NCBI RefSeq assembly: GCF_000160755.1
Contig: NZ_GG668576.1
Location: forward strand, 809,777-873,776
DNA: 64,000 nt
Direction: 5' to 3'
From: Proteus mirabilis ATCC 29906
Lineage (GTDB): Bacteria; Pseudomonadota; Gammaproteobacteria; Enterobacterales; Enterobacteriaceae
Numbering within the stretch: the stretch's first letter is position 1; every line of letters starts with the position of its first letter. Below, piece after piece: positions 19,053 to 28,672 of this stretch. The notes under the pieces were generated by a model. The model was not told where the DNA came from and searched no databases. It worked only from the letters and a program-made list of their open reading frames with translations. Made by a program: the position numbers and the translations under genes.

Positions 19053-19655
19053 ATGCCAACAATTCATCTGGTTGATGACGATCTCGCCGTCACCGATGCT
19101 TGCCAATTTCTATTAGAAAGCTTAGGTTATGCGGCGCAGGTTTGGAATGACAGCGAATATTTTCTCCATAATATTGACCTTTATCAGCAAGGGGTTGTGC
19201 TGTTAGACATGAGAATGCCTAAAGCAGATGGTAGACAAGTACATCAATATTTAATTGAAAAACACAGTACGCTAGCAGTGATTTTCTTAACGGGTCATGG
19301 TGATATTCCGATGGCGGTTGAAGAAATAAAAAAAGGTGCCATTGATTTTTTACAAAAACCCGTTGATAGCAATGCATTACTCTCTGCACTGAAATCCGCC
19401 TTTACCGAAACTGCAACACGCTTTACGGCTGATGATATCCGTCGCCGTTATGCCTCACTGACACCAAGAGAAAAAGATATTGCATATTATGTTATTCAAG
19501 GCCTAATGAATCGAGAAATTGCTGAAACTGCCTGTGTTTCTATCAGAACAGTTGAGGTACATCGAGCAAAAGTGATGGATAAAATGGCCGTTAAAAATAT
19601 CGCAGAATTAGTTACCGCATTACAAGGAATTGATATTGTAGCGCCAAATTTATGA
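19053..19655 (+). CDS. ttrR: TtrR response regulator (FixJ/NarL type)
   Basis: A 200-residue regulator with an N-terminal receiver (DDD motif near residues 7-9, phospho-Asp in VLLDMRMPKADG, Lys in FLQKPVD) and a C-terminal LuxR-type helix-turn-helix (TPREKDIAYYVIQGLMNREIA ... VEVHRAKVMDKM). With TtrS it activates ttrBCA in response to tetrathionate. It begins 10 bases after the restored ttrS stop, with AGAGGAAG as ribosome site. It is intact although its kinase gene is interrupted. Confidence 0.93.
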   Translation: MPTIHLVDDDLAVTDACQFLLESLGYAAQVWNDSEYFLHNIDLYQQGVVLLDMRMPKADGRQVHQYLIEKHSTLAVIFLTGHGDIPMAVEEIKKGAIDFLQKPVDSNALLSALKSAFTETATRFTADDIRRRYASLTPREKDIAYYVIQGLMNREIAETACVSIRTVEVHRAKVMDKMAVKNIAELVTALQGIDIVAPNL

Positions 19656-19729
19656 CAAAATTTCTGATCTGCGGTAAAAAGTGTCACAATATAGAATATT
19701 CATTGGAAAAATAGTAAATAGATAGGCTT

Positions 19730-20671
19730 ATGATAAAGTCACCTCCATTTAAAACATCATTTTTACAGCCCAAATATTGGCTGACATGGTTGGGGATAGG
19801 ATTACTCTATCTTCTCGTTCTACTCCCTTATCCCGTTATCTACTGGTTGGGTACACGGCTAGGTCGTTTATCTAAAGTCTTTTTAAAAAAACGTGTACAA
19901 ATAGCAGAACGTAATCTTGAGCTATGTTTTCCTGACATGCCTAAAAATGAACGTGAAGCGTTAGTGAATAAAAACTTCGAGTCCGTTGGTATGGGGCTAT
20001 TTGAAACAGGAATGGCTTGGTTTTGGCCTGATTGGCGTGTGAAACGTTGGTTTAAAATCAGTGGTAGAGAAAATATTCAAAAAGTACAAGAAACTGGCCA
20101 AGGTATTATTGTCGTTGGTATACACTTTTTAACCCTTGAGTTAGGTGCACGTATATTTGGCATGCTAAACCCCGGTATTGGTGTGTATCGCCCTAATGAC
20201 AATCCAGTTATGGATTGGTTACAAACTTGGGGTCGTTTGCGTTCTAACAAATTTATGTTAGATAGAAAAGATGTCAAAGGTATGATCCGCAATCTAAAAG
20301 CTGGAGAGATCCTCTGGTATGCCCCTGATCACGATTACGGCCCACGAAAGAGTGTCTTTGCCCCACTTTTTGCCGTAGATAAAGCAGCGACAACAACTGG
20401 AACCTATATTCTAGTCAAAACCAGTCATCCGGCTTTGATCCCGTTTACACCAAAGCGCTTACCTGAAGCAAAAGGTTATGAACTGATTATTTCACCTGCC
20501 GTAGCTGATTTTCCCATCGATAGTGAAGAAAACACCGCTATCGCAATGAATAAAGTGGTCGAACAAGAAATTTTACGTGCTCCTGATCAATATATGTGGT
20601 TACACCGTCGTTTTAAAACCCGCCCACCTGGAGAAGCTTCTTTATATAATGAGATAAAGAAAGTACACTAG
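19730..20671 (+). CDS. lpxL: LpxL-type lipid A lauroyl acyltransferase
   Basis: A 313-residue inner-membrane acyltransferase that adds a secondary acyl chain to Kdo2-lipid IVA in lipid A assembly. It has an N-terminal membrane anchor ([21 protein letters not shown]), the catalytic HX4E motif in [12 protein letters not shown], and the blocks [19 protein letters not shown] and [11 protein letters not shown] characteristic of LpxL/LpxP. LpxP is the main alternative. In E. coli lpxL also lies beside mdtG. Confidence 0.9.
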   Translation: MIKSPPFKTSFLQPKYWLTWLGIGLLYLLVLLPYPVIYWLGTRLGRLSKVFLKKRVQIAERNLELCFPDMPKNEREALVNKNFESVGMGLFETGMAWFWPDWRVKRWFKISGRENIQKVQETGQGIIVVGIHFLTLELGARIFGMLNPGIGVYRPNDNPVMDWLQTWGRLRSNKFMLDRKDVKGMIRNLKAGEILWYAPDHDYGPRKSVFAPLFAVDKAATTTGTYILVKTSHPALIPFTPKRLPEAKGYELIISPAVADFPIDSEENTAIAMNKVVEQEILRAPDQYMWLHRRFKTRPPGEASLYNEIKKVH

Positions 20672-20677
20672 TCCCCA

Positions 20678-20711
20678 TCAGTGACTGTTTTAATAAAAAA
20701 ACAGTCACTGA
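20678..20711 (+). terminator. Hairpin after lpxL
   Basis: A 14-bp perfect inverted repeat (TCAGTGACTGTTTT / AAAACAGTCACTGA) with a 6-base loop lies 7 bases after the lpxL stop. There is no U-run on the plus side. Confidence 0.5.
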
Positions 20712-20955
20712 CAAACAGATTGACTCTCTTAACCAAGATTAAAATACAAGACTAAAATAATAAAATTAGCCATACTCACTACTATTATTTCCTGCAAATA
20801 AACACATTATAAAGCACTACCTATCGTTGTTATTTTGTATTATGGCGATATTCTTATTTAAGAATAGATAACCAACATTGAGATAAAAAAGACAACGCAA
20901 ACACCATTATTCTCACTTTATGTGCTTCGTTTACATTCTTAGATAAAGGAGTGAC

Positions 20956-22164
20956 ATGAACCTAAAGCCCCGCAACAATTCTTGGAAACGAAATCTCTAC
21001 ATTGTCTGGTTTGGTTGTTTTTTAACGGGTGCCGGCTTTAGCTTGATTATGCCTTTTCTACCATTGTATGTAGAAGAGCTTGGCATTAAAGATCATGAGT
21101 CCTTAAACCTATGGACTGGTGTCGCTTTTAGTATTACTTTTCTCTTTTCTGCCATAGCGGCACCTTTTTGGGGAAAATTGTCAGATAGAAAAGGACGCAA
21201 ATTAATGCTATTACGTTCTGCCTTAGGTATGGCGATCGTCATGGTACTCATTGGTTTTGCTCAAAATATTTGGCAACTGTTAATTTTACGCGCTTTATTA
21301 GGGGTATTAGGGGGTTTTGTGCCTAATGCTAATGCTCTTATCGCCACACAAGTGCCCGTTAAAAAAAGTGGTTGGGCATTAGGAACTCTTTCTACGGGTG
21401 CGGTAAGTGGCGCATTAATTGGGCCATTAATTGGTGGAATACTTGCCGATCTCTACGGTTTACGTCCGGTTTTCTTTATTACAGCCGCGGTTTTATTTAT
21501 CTGTTTTATAGTGACCCTATTTTTTGTTAGCGAAAATTTTACCCCTGTTTCTAAAAAAGATGCATTATCCACCCAGCAAGTTTTTTCATCACTCAAAAAT
21601 AAAAGATTAGTCATTTGCCTGTTTTTCACCACCATGATTATCCAAGTGGCAACAGGCTCTGTTACGCCTATTTTAACACTTTATATCCGTGATCTAGCCG
21701 GCTCTATCAGTAATCTTGCCTTTATTAGTGGTGTGATTGCATCTGTTCCCGGTATTGCCGCTTTAATTAGTGCCCCTCGTTTTGGCAAATTAGGTGATCG
21801 CATAGGCCCTGATAAGGTGCTTATTTTCACATTGGGTTTATCTATTTTTATGCTTATTCCGATGGCACTCGTCAGTAATTATTGGGAACTAGGCGCATTA
21901 CGTTTTTTATTGGGTGCGGTAAACGCTGCCATGTTACCTGCGGTACAAACGCTTATTTTATACAATATTACGCCTGCAATTGCTGGTCGAATTTTCAGCT
22001 ATAATCAAGCCTTACGAGATGTAGGAAATGTTACTGGACCGTTAATGGGCGCGTTTGTTGCGGCCAATTATGGATTTAGAGCTGTTTTTTATTTCACCGC
22101 TGCGGTGGTATTTTTTAATCTTATTTACTCATGGATAAGCTTTCGTACCCCGCAAAGAAAATAG
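20956..22164 (+). CDS. mdtG: MdtG-type MFS multidrug efflux transporter
   Basis: A 402-residue major facilitator protein with 12 predicted membrane helices. The loop 2-3 motif is [14 protein letters not shown] and motif C-like glycines occur in [10 protein letters not shown]. The N-terminus [20 protein letters not shown] is very close to E. coli MdtG, an efflux pump affecting fosfomycin and deoxycholate resistance. The ribosome site is AAGGAG, 6 bases before the ATG. Confidence 0.88.
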   Translation: MNLKPRNNSWKRNLYIVWFGCFLTGAGFSLIMPFLPLYVEELGIKDHESLNLWTGVAFSITFLFSAIAAPFWGKLSDRKGRKLMLLRSALGMAIVMVLIGFAQNIWQLLILRALLGVLGGFVPNANALIATQVPVKKSGWALGTLSTGAVSGALIGPLIGGILADLYGLRPVFFITAAVLFICFIVTLFFVSENFTPVSKKDALSTQQVFSSLKNKRLVICLFFTTMIIQVATGSVTPILTLYIRDLAGSISNLAFISGVIASVPGIAALISAPRFGKLGDRIGPDKVLIFTLGLSIFMLIPMALVSNYWELGALRFLLGAVNAAMLPAVQTLILYNITPAIAGRIFSYNQALRDVGNVTGPLMGAFVAANYGFRAVFYFTAAVVFFNLIYSWISFRTPQRK

Positions 22165-22584
22165 TCAAAAAATCCACCAATAGATTTAGTTAATAGTTTT
22201 TTTTCAATAAAAAATTACACTTTCTCTCTTAAAGGTCTAATTGTTAATTTTTTTATTTTATTTTTCATAATTTATTGTTTAATAAGAAAAATATTTACAC
22301 ACCACGTTTACACCTCTTTACTTTTTCTTGTCCTTTTTTTTCAAAAAATTGCAAGGTTAACTATTGCAAAATGAGATTTTTATCGACTTTTGCACTAAAA
22401 AATGGTTTATAAAGTATTAAATATGCTTTTAGTCACTGAAGTTCACTAAAAGTGTGTTAAAAATATATTAATTAAATGTAGTAGCAATTGATAACAGAAT
22501 GAAATAATTCTGTATTGCCTCCTACTGATATTTTGTTCTTTTTACTTGCAAACGACCTGCAAAGGTTTTTTTTGGGAATTTAAG
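22165..22584. other. AT-rich intergenic region before the peptide transporter
   Basis: 420 bases with no gene. Some T-rich tracts occur, but no stem with a U-run suggestive of a terminator. The promoter of the downstream transporter is presumably in the second half. Confidence 0.4.
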
Positions 22585-24120
22585 ATGCAATCTACTCACT
22601 CAAAATCAAGCCGAACCTTTTTTGGCCATCCATACCCTTTAAGCTCTCTGTTCTTCACAGAAATGTGGGAGAGATTTTCTTTCTACGGTATTCGCCCATT
22701 ATTAATCCTATTTATGGCTGCAACCGTTTATGAAGGTGGTATGGATATTCCTCGAGAGCAGGCATCTGCTATTGTGGGAATTTTTGCTGGTGGTGTTTAT
22801 TTAACATCATTGCCAGGAGGTTGGCTGGCTGATAATTGGTTGGGACAACGTCTTGCGGTTTGGTATGGCTCTATCTTTATTGCATTAGGGCACCTTTCTA
22901 TCGCACTTTCAGCGTTTTGGTCTCAGAACCTATTTTTTATCGGCTTATTGCTTATCGTATTAGGTACAGGCCTATTTAAAACCTGTGTCACTGTTATGGT
23001 GGGAACCCTGTATAAAAAAGATGATACACGCCGCGATGGTGGTTTCTCCTTGTTTTATATGGGGATCAATATGGGCTCGTTTATCGCACCGCTGATCACT
23101 GGCTTCTTAGTTCGTGATTATGGCTGGCATTGGGGCTTTGGTATTGGTGGTATTGGTATGCTAGTTGCACTACTGATCTTCCGCTTTTATGCCGTACCGA
23201 CAATGCGTCGTTTTGATAAAGAAGTTGGCTTAGATTCAAGTTGGGATCGCCCTACTGTTGTGCGTCGTAATGTCGGACAATGGGTATTAGCACTTGCTGT
23301 GATATTAATTGCCATTGTTGGTTTAATTATTTCAGGCACTATTCCATTTAATCCGGTTATTGTTGCCAATTTTATGGTTTATGTGATCTCCGGCAGTGTT
23401 ATCGCCTATTTTATCTATTTATTCCTATTTGCAGGATTAAGTAGTAGTGACCGTTCTCGCCTGTTTGTTTGCTTCCTATTATTAGTTTCAGCGGCACTGT
23501 TCTGGTCTGCATTCGAACAAAAACCAACCTCATTTAACTTATTTGCTAACGACTATACTGATCTAAATTTTATGGGCTTTGAGATCCCTGCGGTTTGGTT
23601 CCAGTCCGTCAATGCGCTATTTATTATTATTCTTGCCCCTGTATTTAGCTGGTTATGGCCAATGCTAGCACGCAACAATATGAATTTAAGTAGCATGAGC
23701 AAATTTGTGATTGGTATTTTATTCGCTGCAGGTGGCTTTACCGTCATGATGTACGCCTCTGAAAGCGTGCTTGCAACAGGCAGTGGTGTTTCACCATTAT
23801 GGTTAATTTCCAGTATTTTATTGCTGACCCTAGGTGAATTATGTTTAAGCCCTATAGGACTTGCGACGATGACCATTTTAGCGCCAGCAAGAATGCGTGG
23901 ACAGGTTATGGGTTTATGGTTCTGTGCGAGTGCATTAGGTAACTTAGCCGCAGGTTTAATGGGTGGAAATATTCGTCCTGATAAACTTGATGTTATGCCT
24001 GATTTCTTCTCTCACGTCTCTATAGCATTGGTTATTTGTGCCGTTGTTCTTGCAGCATTAATTATTCCTGTGCGTAAACTGTTACAAAGTGCAGATGATA
24101 AAGAGAATGCGCAAGCATAA
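22585..24120 (+). CDS. POT/PTR-family proton-coupled peptide transporter
   Basis: A 511-residue membrane protein with about 14 helices. Helix 1 carries the POT signature EMWERFSFYGIR (E-x-x-E-R-F-x-Y-Y type). GGWLADNWLGQRLAVWYG and the PTR2 signature around FYMGINMGSFIAPLITG follow. These carriers import di- and tripeptides with protons. It is not an obvious orthologue of E. coli DtpA/B by sequence. I chose the ATG at 22585, with GGGA 7 bases upstream, over an ATG 13 codons earlier. A strong terminator follows. Confidence 0.85.
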   Translation: MQSTHSKSSRTFFGHPYPLSSLFFTEMWERFSFYGIRPLLILFMAATVYEGGMDIPREQASAIVGIFAGGVYLTSLPGGWLADNWLGQRLAVWYGSIFIALGHLSIALSAFWSQNLFFIGLLLIVLGTGLFKTCVTVMVGTLYKKDDTRRDGGFSLFYMGINMGSFIAPLITGFLVRDYGWHWGFGIGGIGMLVALLIFRFYAVPTMRRFDKEVGLDSSWDRPTVVRRNVGQWVLALAVILIAIVGLIISGTIPFNPVIVANFMVYVISGSVIAYFIYLFLFAGLSSSDRSRLFVCFLLLVSAALFWSAFEQKPTSFNLFANDYTDLNFMGFEIPAVWFQSVNALFIIILAPVFSWLWPMLARNNMNLSSMSKFVIGILFAAGGFTVMMYASESVLATGSGVSPLWLISSILLLTLGELCLSPIGLATMTILAPARMRGQVMGLWFCASALGNLAAGLMGGNIRPDKLDVMPDFFSHVSIALVICAVVLAALIIPVRKLLQSADDKENAQA

Positions 24121-24161
24121 TGAGTTTTAGGTAACATTTTTCACCCTATAACTCAACTACG

Positions 24162-24204
24162 CTCCTCAAATTAGACACTTCTACTCTAATTTGGGGAGTT
24201 TTTT
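24162..24204 (+). terminator. Terminator of the peptide transporter gene
   Basis: A stem of CTCCTCAAATTAGA against TCTAATTTGGGGAG followed by TTTTTT. Confidence 0.88.
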
Positions 24205-24444
24205 ATAAAATTAAAATATAAATGCAAAGTTCTATATAGAGATACACCACAGATATTAGAAATAAAGAAAATAGGTCTCACAGACTATATCCTGAAAGTG
24301 ACAATAAAAAATGATATCATAGAAGCGAAATTTACGAGATAATGCTTCAATAGAAAATTTTCGTTCTGCTTAAAATTGAGTCTTTTAATTAAATAAATTA
24401 AAATGTTAACCTTGAAAACTACTCAAGGGTATAGGATAAGCCAT
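24205..24444. other. AT-rich stretch before the small membrane protein
   Basis: 240 bases with no gene seen. It should contain the promoter of the 24445 gene, but no clear hexamers stand out. Confidence 0.3.
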
Positions 24445-24759
24445 ATGCTAAACAAAAAAGAAAAAAACATATTGAGAAATATAGAAAAAAGTGTTTTATG
24501 TAGGAATATAAAATTTAATATAAAGTGTAATTTACAAACCACTTTTTTTACAATAGTTTTCTCTCTTTTCTTTATTTTTAGTAAAAGTATAACTCTTACA
24601 CTACAAAGTAAAATATCAATTAGCTTATTAATCGTTCTATTTGTATATTTATTTGGCTCATGGCATTCATTCCGAAATATAAAACTAGCAACAAAATTGA
24701 CAATTATATATATAAAAATAAAAATAAAAAATTTAGTTATCAGTATATTCCGAAAGTAA
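24445..24759 (+). CDS. Small two-helix membrane protein, possible T6SS immunity protein
   Basis: I do not recognise this 104-residue protein. It is Lys/Ile-rich with two hydrophobic segments (about 30-48 and 55-73: FFTIVFSLFFIF and ISLLIVLFVYLFG). The ATG at 24445 has AGGA 8 bases upstream. It is convergent with, and overlaps by 27 bases, the 3' end of the DUF4225 gene. Its position next to an Hcp-effector pair suggests an immunity role, although such genes usually lie on the same strand. Confidence 0.5.
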   Translation: MLNKKEKNILRNIEKSVLCRNIKFNIKCNLQTTFFTIVFSLFFIFSKSITLTLQSKISISLLIVLFVYLFGSWHSFRNIKLATKLTIIYIKIKIKNLVISIFRK

Positions 24760-25671
24760 TAACCTAAACTTATTTGCTGCCATAGCAGAAGTATATAAGA
24801 AATAAGGATGTGACATTTGTTTTACTTTAAATGTAAAATCAGCACGCATTGCATGCCATAAAAAAAGCCCCCCCCCTTTTCCATTCAACCAACGATCAAT
24901 TAAGCTAGGATACATAGCTTTATTTCTATTTTTTATAGGAATAAAAGGAGTATTTAGTAACCTTTTAGGATCTTTTAATTTAACTAATGCACCAAATGAA
25001 AGAAACAAACTAACACCAAAATCTACTGTCTTGTAAGTCAACGCCCCGCTATTCCTACTATATCCCGCATATTCAGAAATATCAGCCATAATATTTTGTA
25101 TATAATTATTATTATACCCTCCAGACTCACCTTTAGTTATCTCATATTGGATGATAGCACTATGTTCAGCGATATCACTAAATCCTGTTGCAATAGCCAA
25201 AGTACCTATTCCTTTTAATTTATTTGATCTCACTATTTTTCCTGTTTTAAATGTCAAATATCCACCCGCTATTTGAACACCACCACCAAGGACTTGAAAC
25301 CCTTCTCTTGTATAGAAAATCCATCCCTGCTCTTCAAATTTTTTTGTACTTTCATAAATAGACCAGTCTTTTCTTCTCCCCTTCTGATAATCCGTCTCTT
25401 CATTTTGATATAAATAAATAAGACCATTAAATATATTTTGGCGGCTATTTCTATAAGTAAAATAATCTTCACCACTATTCATTTTTCGATAAAATTCTTC
25501 ACGTAAATATGCTATCGTCCTACTAATATTCTCCCTATAAATTGTTTTTATTTCGGGATCATGCAAAAGATAAACTGTCGCACGCTCAGAAAGAGTTTTC
25601 AATTTACGACAATAATCATCAAATTCACGATTGTAAGCTGGTATAGTTGATAATACTCTAGCTGTTGGCAT
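24733..25671 (-). CDS. DUF4225-type protein, putative T6SS cargo effector
   Basis: A 312-residue protein. The N-terminal half is hydrophilic and rich in Tyr, Arg and Glu. A glycine-rich hydrophobic segment (about 125-165: VLGGGVQIAGGYLTF ... GIGTLAIATGF) follows, then a second hydrophobic patch near 215-230. The pattern fits the DUF4225 family, whose activity I cannot state. The ATG overlaps the hcp stop by one base (TGATG), so it is translationally coupled to Hcp. This strongly suggests it travels with Hcp as a type VI effector. The hydrophobic glycine-rich region would allow a membrane-acting toxin. Confidence 0.65.
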   Translation of the reverse strand: MPTARVLSTIPAYNREFDDYCRKLKTLSERATVYLLHDPEIKTIYRENISRTIAYLREEFYRKMNSGEDYFTYRNSRQNIFNGLIYLYQNEETDYQKGRRKDWSIYESTKKFEEQGWIFYTREGFQVLGGGVQIAGGYLTFKTGKIVRSNKLKGIGTLAIATGFSDIAEHSAIIQYEITKGESGGYNNNYIQNIMADISEYAGYSRNSGALTYKTVDFGVSLFLSFGALVKLKDPKRLLNTPFIPIKNRNKAMYPSLIDRWLNGKGGGLFLWHAMRADFTFKVKQMSHPYFLYTSAMAANKFRLLLSEYTDN

Positions 25672-26150
25672 CAGAACCCCCTTTCATCCCAAATGCTATA
25701 AGAACTTGTTCCTGCCGTTACGTGTTCCCACACCACTGATTTAAATCGTATTGAAAGACTTTCTTCTGGCTGAGAATCATTATGTGTCACAGAATTAGGA
25801 TAGAAACAGTTTAAGTTAGTAATAGAAGCTTCTGTAAGTTTTATTTTATAATATAATTCAACTCCACCAGACATAGAGGTACGATAAAATGAAAAATTAC
25901 AAGTTAATATTTCATTATTTGTCAATGCCTGAGCAAGCAATGGGGATGATTTATCAATTGGCTTACGAATATCTATTGGTTGAAAACTAACATTTTGGCT
26001 AATAGAAATATTAGAGGAAAATTCAAATATTAGTATTTCATCTTCATGACCAATCTGGTATTTATTACCAATAGAATCAATCGTTGAAGCTCCCCGTGAA
26101 ATCAATCCTTGTTTGTTGCCTGTTATTGACAGATAGATGATATTTGCCAT
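25671..26150 (-). CDS. hcp: Hcp-family type VI secretion tube protein (orphan)
   Basis: A 159-residue Hcp. It begins MANIIYLSITGNKQGLISRG and contains the HEDEILIFEFSSNISI and PLLAQALTNNEIL segments typical of Hcp1. Hcp hexamers form the T6SS inner tube and can carry effectors. No other T6SS structural gene is in the window, so this is an orphan cargo module relying on a T6SS elsewhere. The ribosome site AAAGGA is 7 bases from the ATG. Confidence 0.88.
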   Translation of the reverse strand: MANIIYLSITGNKQGLISRGASTIDSIGNKYQIGHEDEILIFEFSSNISISQNVSFQPIDIRKPIDKSSPLLAQALTNNEILTCNFSFYRTSMSGGVELYYKIKLTEASITNLNCFYPNSVTHNDSQPEESLSIRFKSVVWEHVTAGTSSYSIWDERGF

Positions 26151-26692
26151 ACTTTATCCTTTATAATACCTAATGTTACAAGTTTTTAAGTTAGTCAATA
26201 TTAGTTTAATAAAATTAAATCATTATACGACCAATATCAATACTAAGTAAAAACATTTAATTTATAAATAATATAGTCAAACTATTGTTAACAATACCAC
26301 AAAATTTTACTAAAACTAGCTAGAGATTAAAAAATTTGAATCACTTCAAGTAATTTATTGTCATTTTACAATTGTTGAAGTTTTACTCTTTTTTTATAGA
26401 GCCTATTAATTTTATAAATAATCCTGATATAGATTGATTGTTTTTCAGGTATAAATGCTCTGTGCACTTCATCAATCATTTATAGTTAAAAAATAAATTA
26501 AGCTATTTTTGTTATAAAAATATTTATTCTTCAAATATTTTCTTGATCTTATTGACAAATACTCCATTTTTAATAATTCATTAATTATATTATTCTAAAT
26601 CCCCTACTTCTTATTTTTACTTCCAGCCACTTTTTATCACTGTTTTGCTCTGCTAAATTGTTTCTTCTTCCTCTTTCCGATTAAGGTACTTT
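26151..26692. other. AT-rich intergenic region between hcp and phzF
   Basis: 542 bases between divergent genes. It should hold both promoters. No gene, tRNA or clear operator was seen. Confidence 0.4.
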
Positions 26693-27472
26693 ATGAACAC
26701 GCTTCCCATTTATTATGTTAACGCTTTTACTTCAACACCTTTTTCCGGAAATCCGGCTGCGGTTATTTTGTTAGATAAATGGCTACCCGATGACACACTA
26801 CTTAAATTAGCTAATGAGATTGGTTTATCTGAAACGGCTTTTTTAGTTGCCAATCATATTCGCTGGTTTACGCCTAAAGTAGAAGTTCCCCTATGTGGTC
26901 ATGCGACTTTAGCTACGGCTTTTGTATTAAAAACGATTAACAAAGCACCTGCGACAAGCTTTAAATTCCATTCTCTGTCTGGAGAACTCACGGTATCTTG
27001 TCACTCCTCAAGTTTTACTCTCGATTTTCCTCAAGTACCTGCATCATTAAATCCAACCATAAAACCGTCATTAGAAGCGGCACTAAACATAGATATTGAA
27101 GAAGTTTGGCAATCTCACGACAGATATACCTGCTTTGTGGCTGATCCTAACAAGGTTATTGATTATCAACCTGACTTTAATGCTATAACACAACTACCAC
27201 TTCCCGGTGTAATATTGACGGCGAAAGGTCATGCGCCTTTTGATTTTATTTCACGCTTTTTTGCACCACGTAAAGGGGTTAATGAAGATCCGGTAACTGG
27301 CACTTCACATTGTGTATTAGCACCAATTTGGGCAAAAAAATTAAACAAAGATAAATTAAATGCCAGACAAGTTTCCGCGAGGGGAGGCAATATACAGTGT
27401 GAACTCAAACAAGAGCGCTTATTGCTTACTGGTGATGCTGTACTATTTTTAACCGGTGAAATAACCTTTTAA
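26693..27472 (+). CDS. PhzF-family isomerase/epimerase-like protein
   Basis: A 259-residue protein with the PhzF start YYVNAFTSTPFSGNPAAVILL, the catalytic-Glu region GLSETAFL (about 45-52), WFTPKVEVPLCGHATLA, and the C-terminal DPVTGTSHCVLAPIW. The family (including E. coli YddE) has a diaminopimelate-epimerase-like fold. No phenazine genes are nearby, so the substrate is unknown. It is somewhat shorter than the usual 280-300 residues. Confidence 0.88.
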   Translation: MNTLPIYYVNAFTSTPFSGNPAAVILLDKWLPDDTLLKLANEIGLSETAFLVANHIRWFTPKVEVPLCGHATLATAFVLKTINKAPATSFKFHSLSGELTVSCHSSSFTLDFPQVPASLNPTIKPSLEAALNIDIEEVWQSHDRYTCFVADPNKVIDYQPDFNAITQLPLPGVILTAKGHAPFDFISRFFAPRKGVNEDPVTGTSHCVLAPIWAKKLNKDKLNARQVSARGGNIQCELKQERLLLTGDAVLFLTGEITF

Positions 27473-27478
27473 AATTAA

Positions 27479-27501
27479 AGAGGAATATCATCTATTCCTC
27501 T
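27479..27501 (+). terminator. Hairpin after the PhzF gene
   Basis: AGAGGAATA / TATTCCTCT inverted repeat directly after the stop codon, followed by CCTTTGCTTT. It is a weak terminator candidate. Confidence 0.45.
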
Positions 27502-27572
27502 CCTTTGCTTTCATTTTTCTCTATTTTATACTTTAGGATCATCCCTACTGTATAGAAAGATAAGGTTTTATT

Positions 27573-27995
27573 ATGTCCACAACGGATTTATCTCTAGAGT
27601 TGCAAGATAAAATTAAACACTCAATCACCCGCGTCTCTAAAGTTATTTTTCCAACCACCACCAATCATCACTCCACACTCTTTGGCGGAACGGCATTAGC
27701 ATGGATGGATGAAGTCTCTTTTATTACCGCTACGCGCTTTTGCCGTAAACGTTTAGTGACAGTTTCTACAGAGAAAATTAATTTTAATCACCCTATTCCT
27801 TCTGGCACCATTATTGAATTAGTTGGTGAGGTAATACGTGTCGGGCGTACCAGTCTAACGGTAAATGTTTCTATTTTTCTCGAAGATATGTATGCCGAAG
27901 GACGAGAAGAAGTGATCCACGGCCAATTCAATTTTGTTGCCGTTGATGAGCATGGTAAGCCAACCCCTTTATTCGATAAACCATCGCTTTTATAA
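27573..27995 (+). CDS. Hotdog-fold acyl-CoA thioesterase (YciA/BACH type)
   Basis: A 140-residue single hotdog domain with NHHSTLFGGTALAWMDEVS (about 29-47), the conserved catalytic helix start of the acyl-CoA hydrolase family, and the strand VTVSTEKINFNHPI. It hydrolyses acyl-CoA thioesters in the cytoplasm; the preferred chain length is unknown. It is likely separate from phzF because a hairpin lies between them. A clear terminator follows. Confidence 0.85.
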   Translation: MSTTDLSLELQDKIKHSITRVSKVIFPTTTNHHSTLFGGTALAWMDEVSFITATRFCRKRLVTVSTEKINFNHPIPSGTIIELVGEVIRVGRTSLTVNVSIFLEDMYAEGREEVIHGQFNFVAVDEHGKPTPLFDKPSLL

Positions 27996-28003
27996 CCGCT
28001 AAT

Positions 28004-28040
28004 CTGTCGTTTTATTCTTCAAATTAAAAACGACAGGTTT
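28004..28040 (+). terminator. Thioesterase gene terminator
   Basis: A stem of CTGTCGTTTT / AAAACGACAG followed by GTTTTATT. Confidence 0.75.
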
Positions 28041-28095
28041 TATTATGCTGTGGGTTAATTAATATCGTCCGATTTTATTTGATCAGATAAATCTT

Positions 28096-28195
28096 TGTGG
28101 ATACTTTTCAATCACATGAAAATATCAAATAAAATCAATGGGTAAATTGATTACTCACATGTAAAGCAAGAGTTATCCACAGTTAATGTGGATAA
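28096..28195. promoter_or_regulatory. Cluster of DnaA boxes between convergent genes
   Basis: Two exact consensus DnaA boxes face each other: TTATCCACA (28173-28181) and TGTGGATAA (28187-28195). Together they form a perfect 10-bp inverted repeat with a 5-base loop. A third near-match, TGTGGATAC (28096-28104), lies 69 bases to the left. No promoter is expected here because the flanking genes converge, so a DnaA-titrating or DnaA-reactivating element is possible. Confidence 0.55.
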
Positions 28196-28223
28196 CAGGA
28201 AGACGTTGCAACAACTTTAGCCG

Positions 28224-28541
28224 TTAAATAACACAAATTTTTATCACTTCAAATTCAATTTGGCATACAGTCAACTTTGCCCCCGTGATTGCACTTTCAG
28301 CCATCACTATCTCTGTTGATGATTGATAACGGCGACACACCTCTAGAGCTAATTCAATACTGGGCTCAATTAATAAAATAGCGCCGATATTTTCAACCGT
28401 CGTCGGAAAATCACTCTCTGAGGAGATGGTATAGAGTAAAGATTGCTGATCTTGGGCAATTTGTTGCGCTTTATCTGTTGCGGCTTGATTAACTCTTTGT
28501 TGTTTAGCGGAGTCACCGCCACCAGAATGCAGATAGATCAT
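28224..28541 (-). CDS. Small protein of unknown function
   Basis: I do not recognise this 105-residue acidic protein. It begins MIYLHSGGGDSAKQQR, has an Ala/Gln-rich helical stretch (about 17-35) and ends with a mixed alpha/beta-looking half (GAILLIEPSIELALEVCRRY). No signal peptide or membrane helix is present. The ribosome site is weak. It lies 131 bases upstream of the adhesin gene's 3' end on the same strand but is unlikely to be functionally linked. Confidence 0.55.
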   Translation of the reverse strand: MIYLHSGGGDSAKQQRVNQAATDKAQQIAQDQQSLLYTISSESDFPTTVENIGAILLIEPSIELALEVCRRYQSSTEIVMAESAITGAKLTVCQIEFEVIKICVI

Positions 28542-28672
28542 TATTTACTCATCTTATCAAACAAAGGTTGTTATCTTTATTATTTAGCAAATACAAATAA
28601 AAGCCAATTTATAATAGAAGATAACAACCTTATTTGTTGCTCTATCCTAGTTAATAGAACATAAAGTTGATA

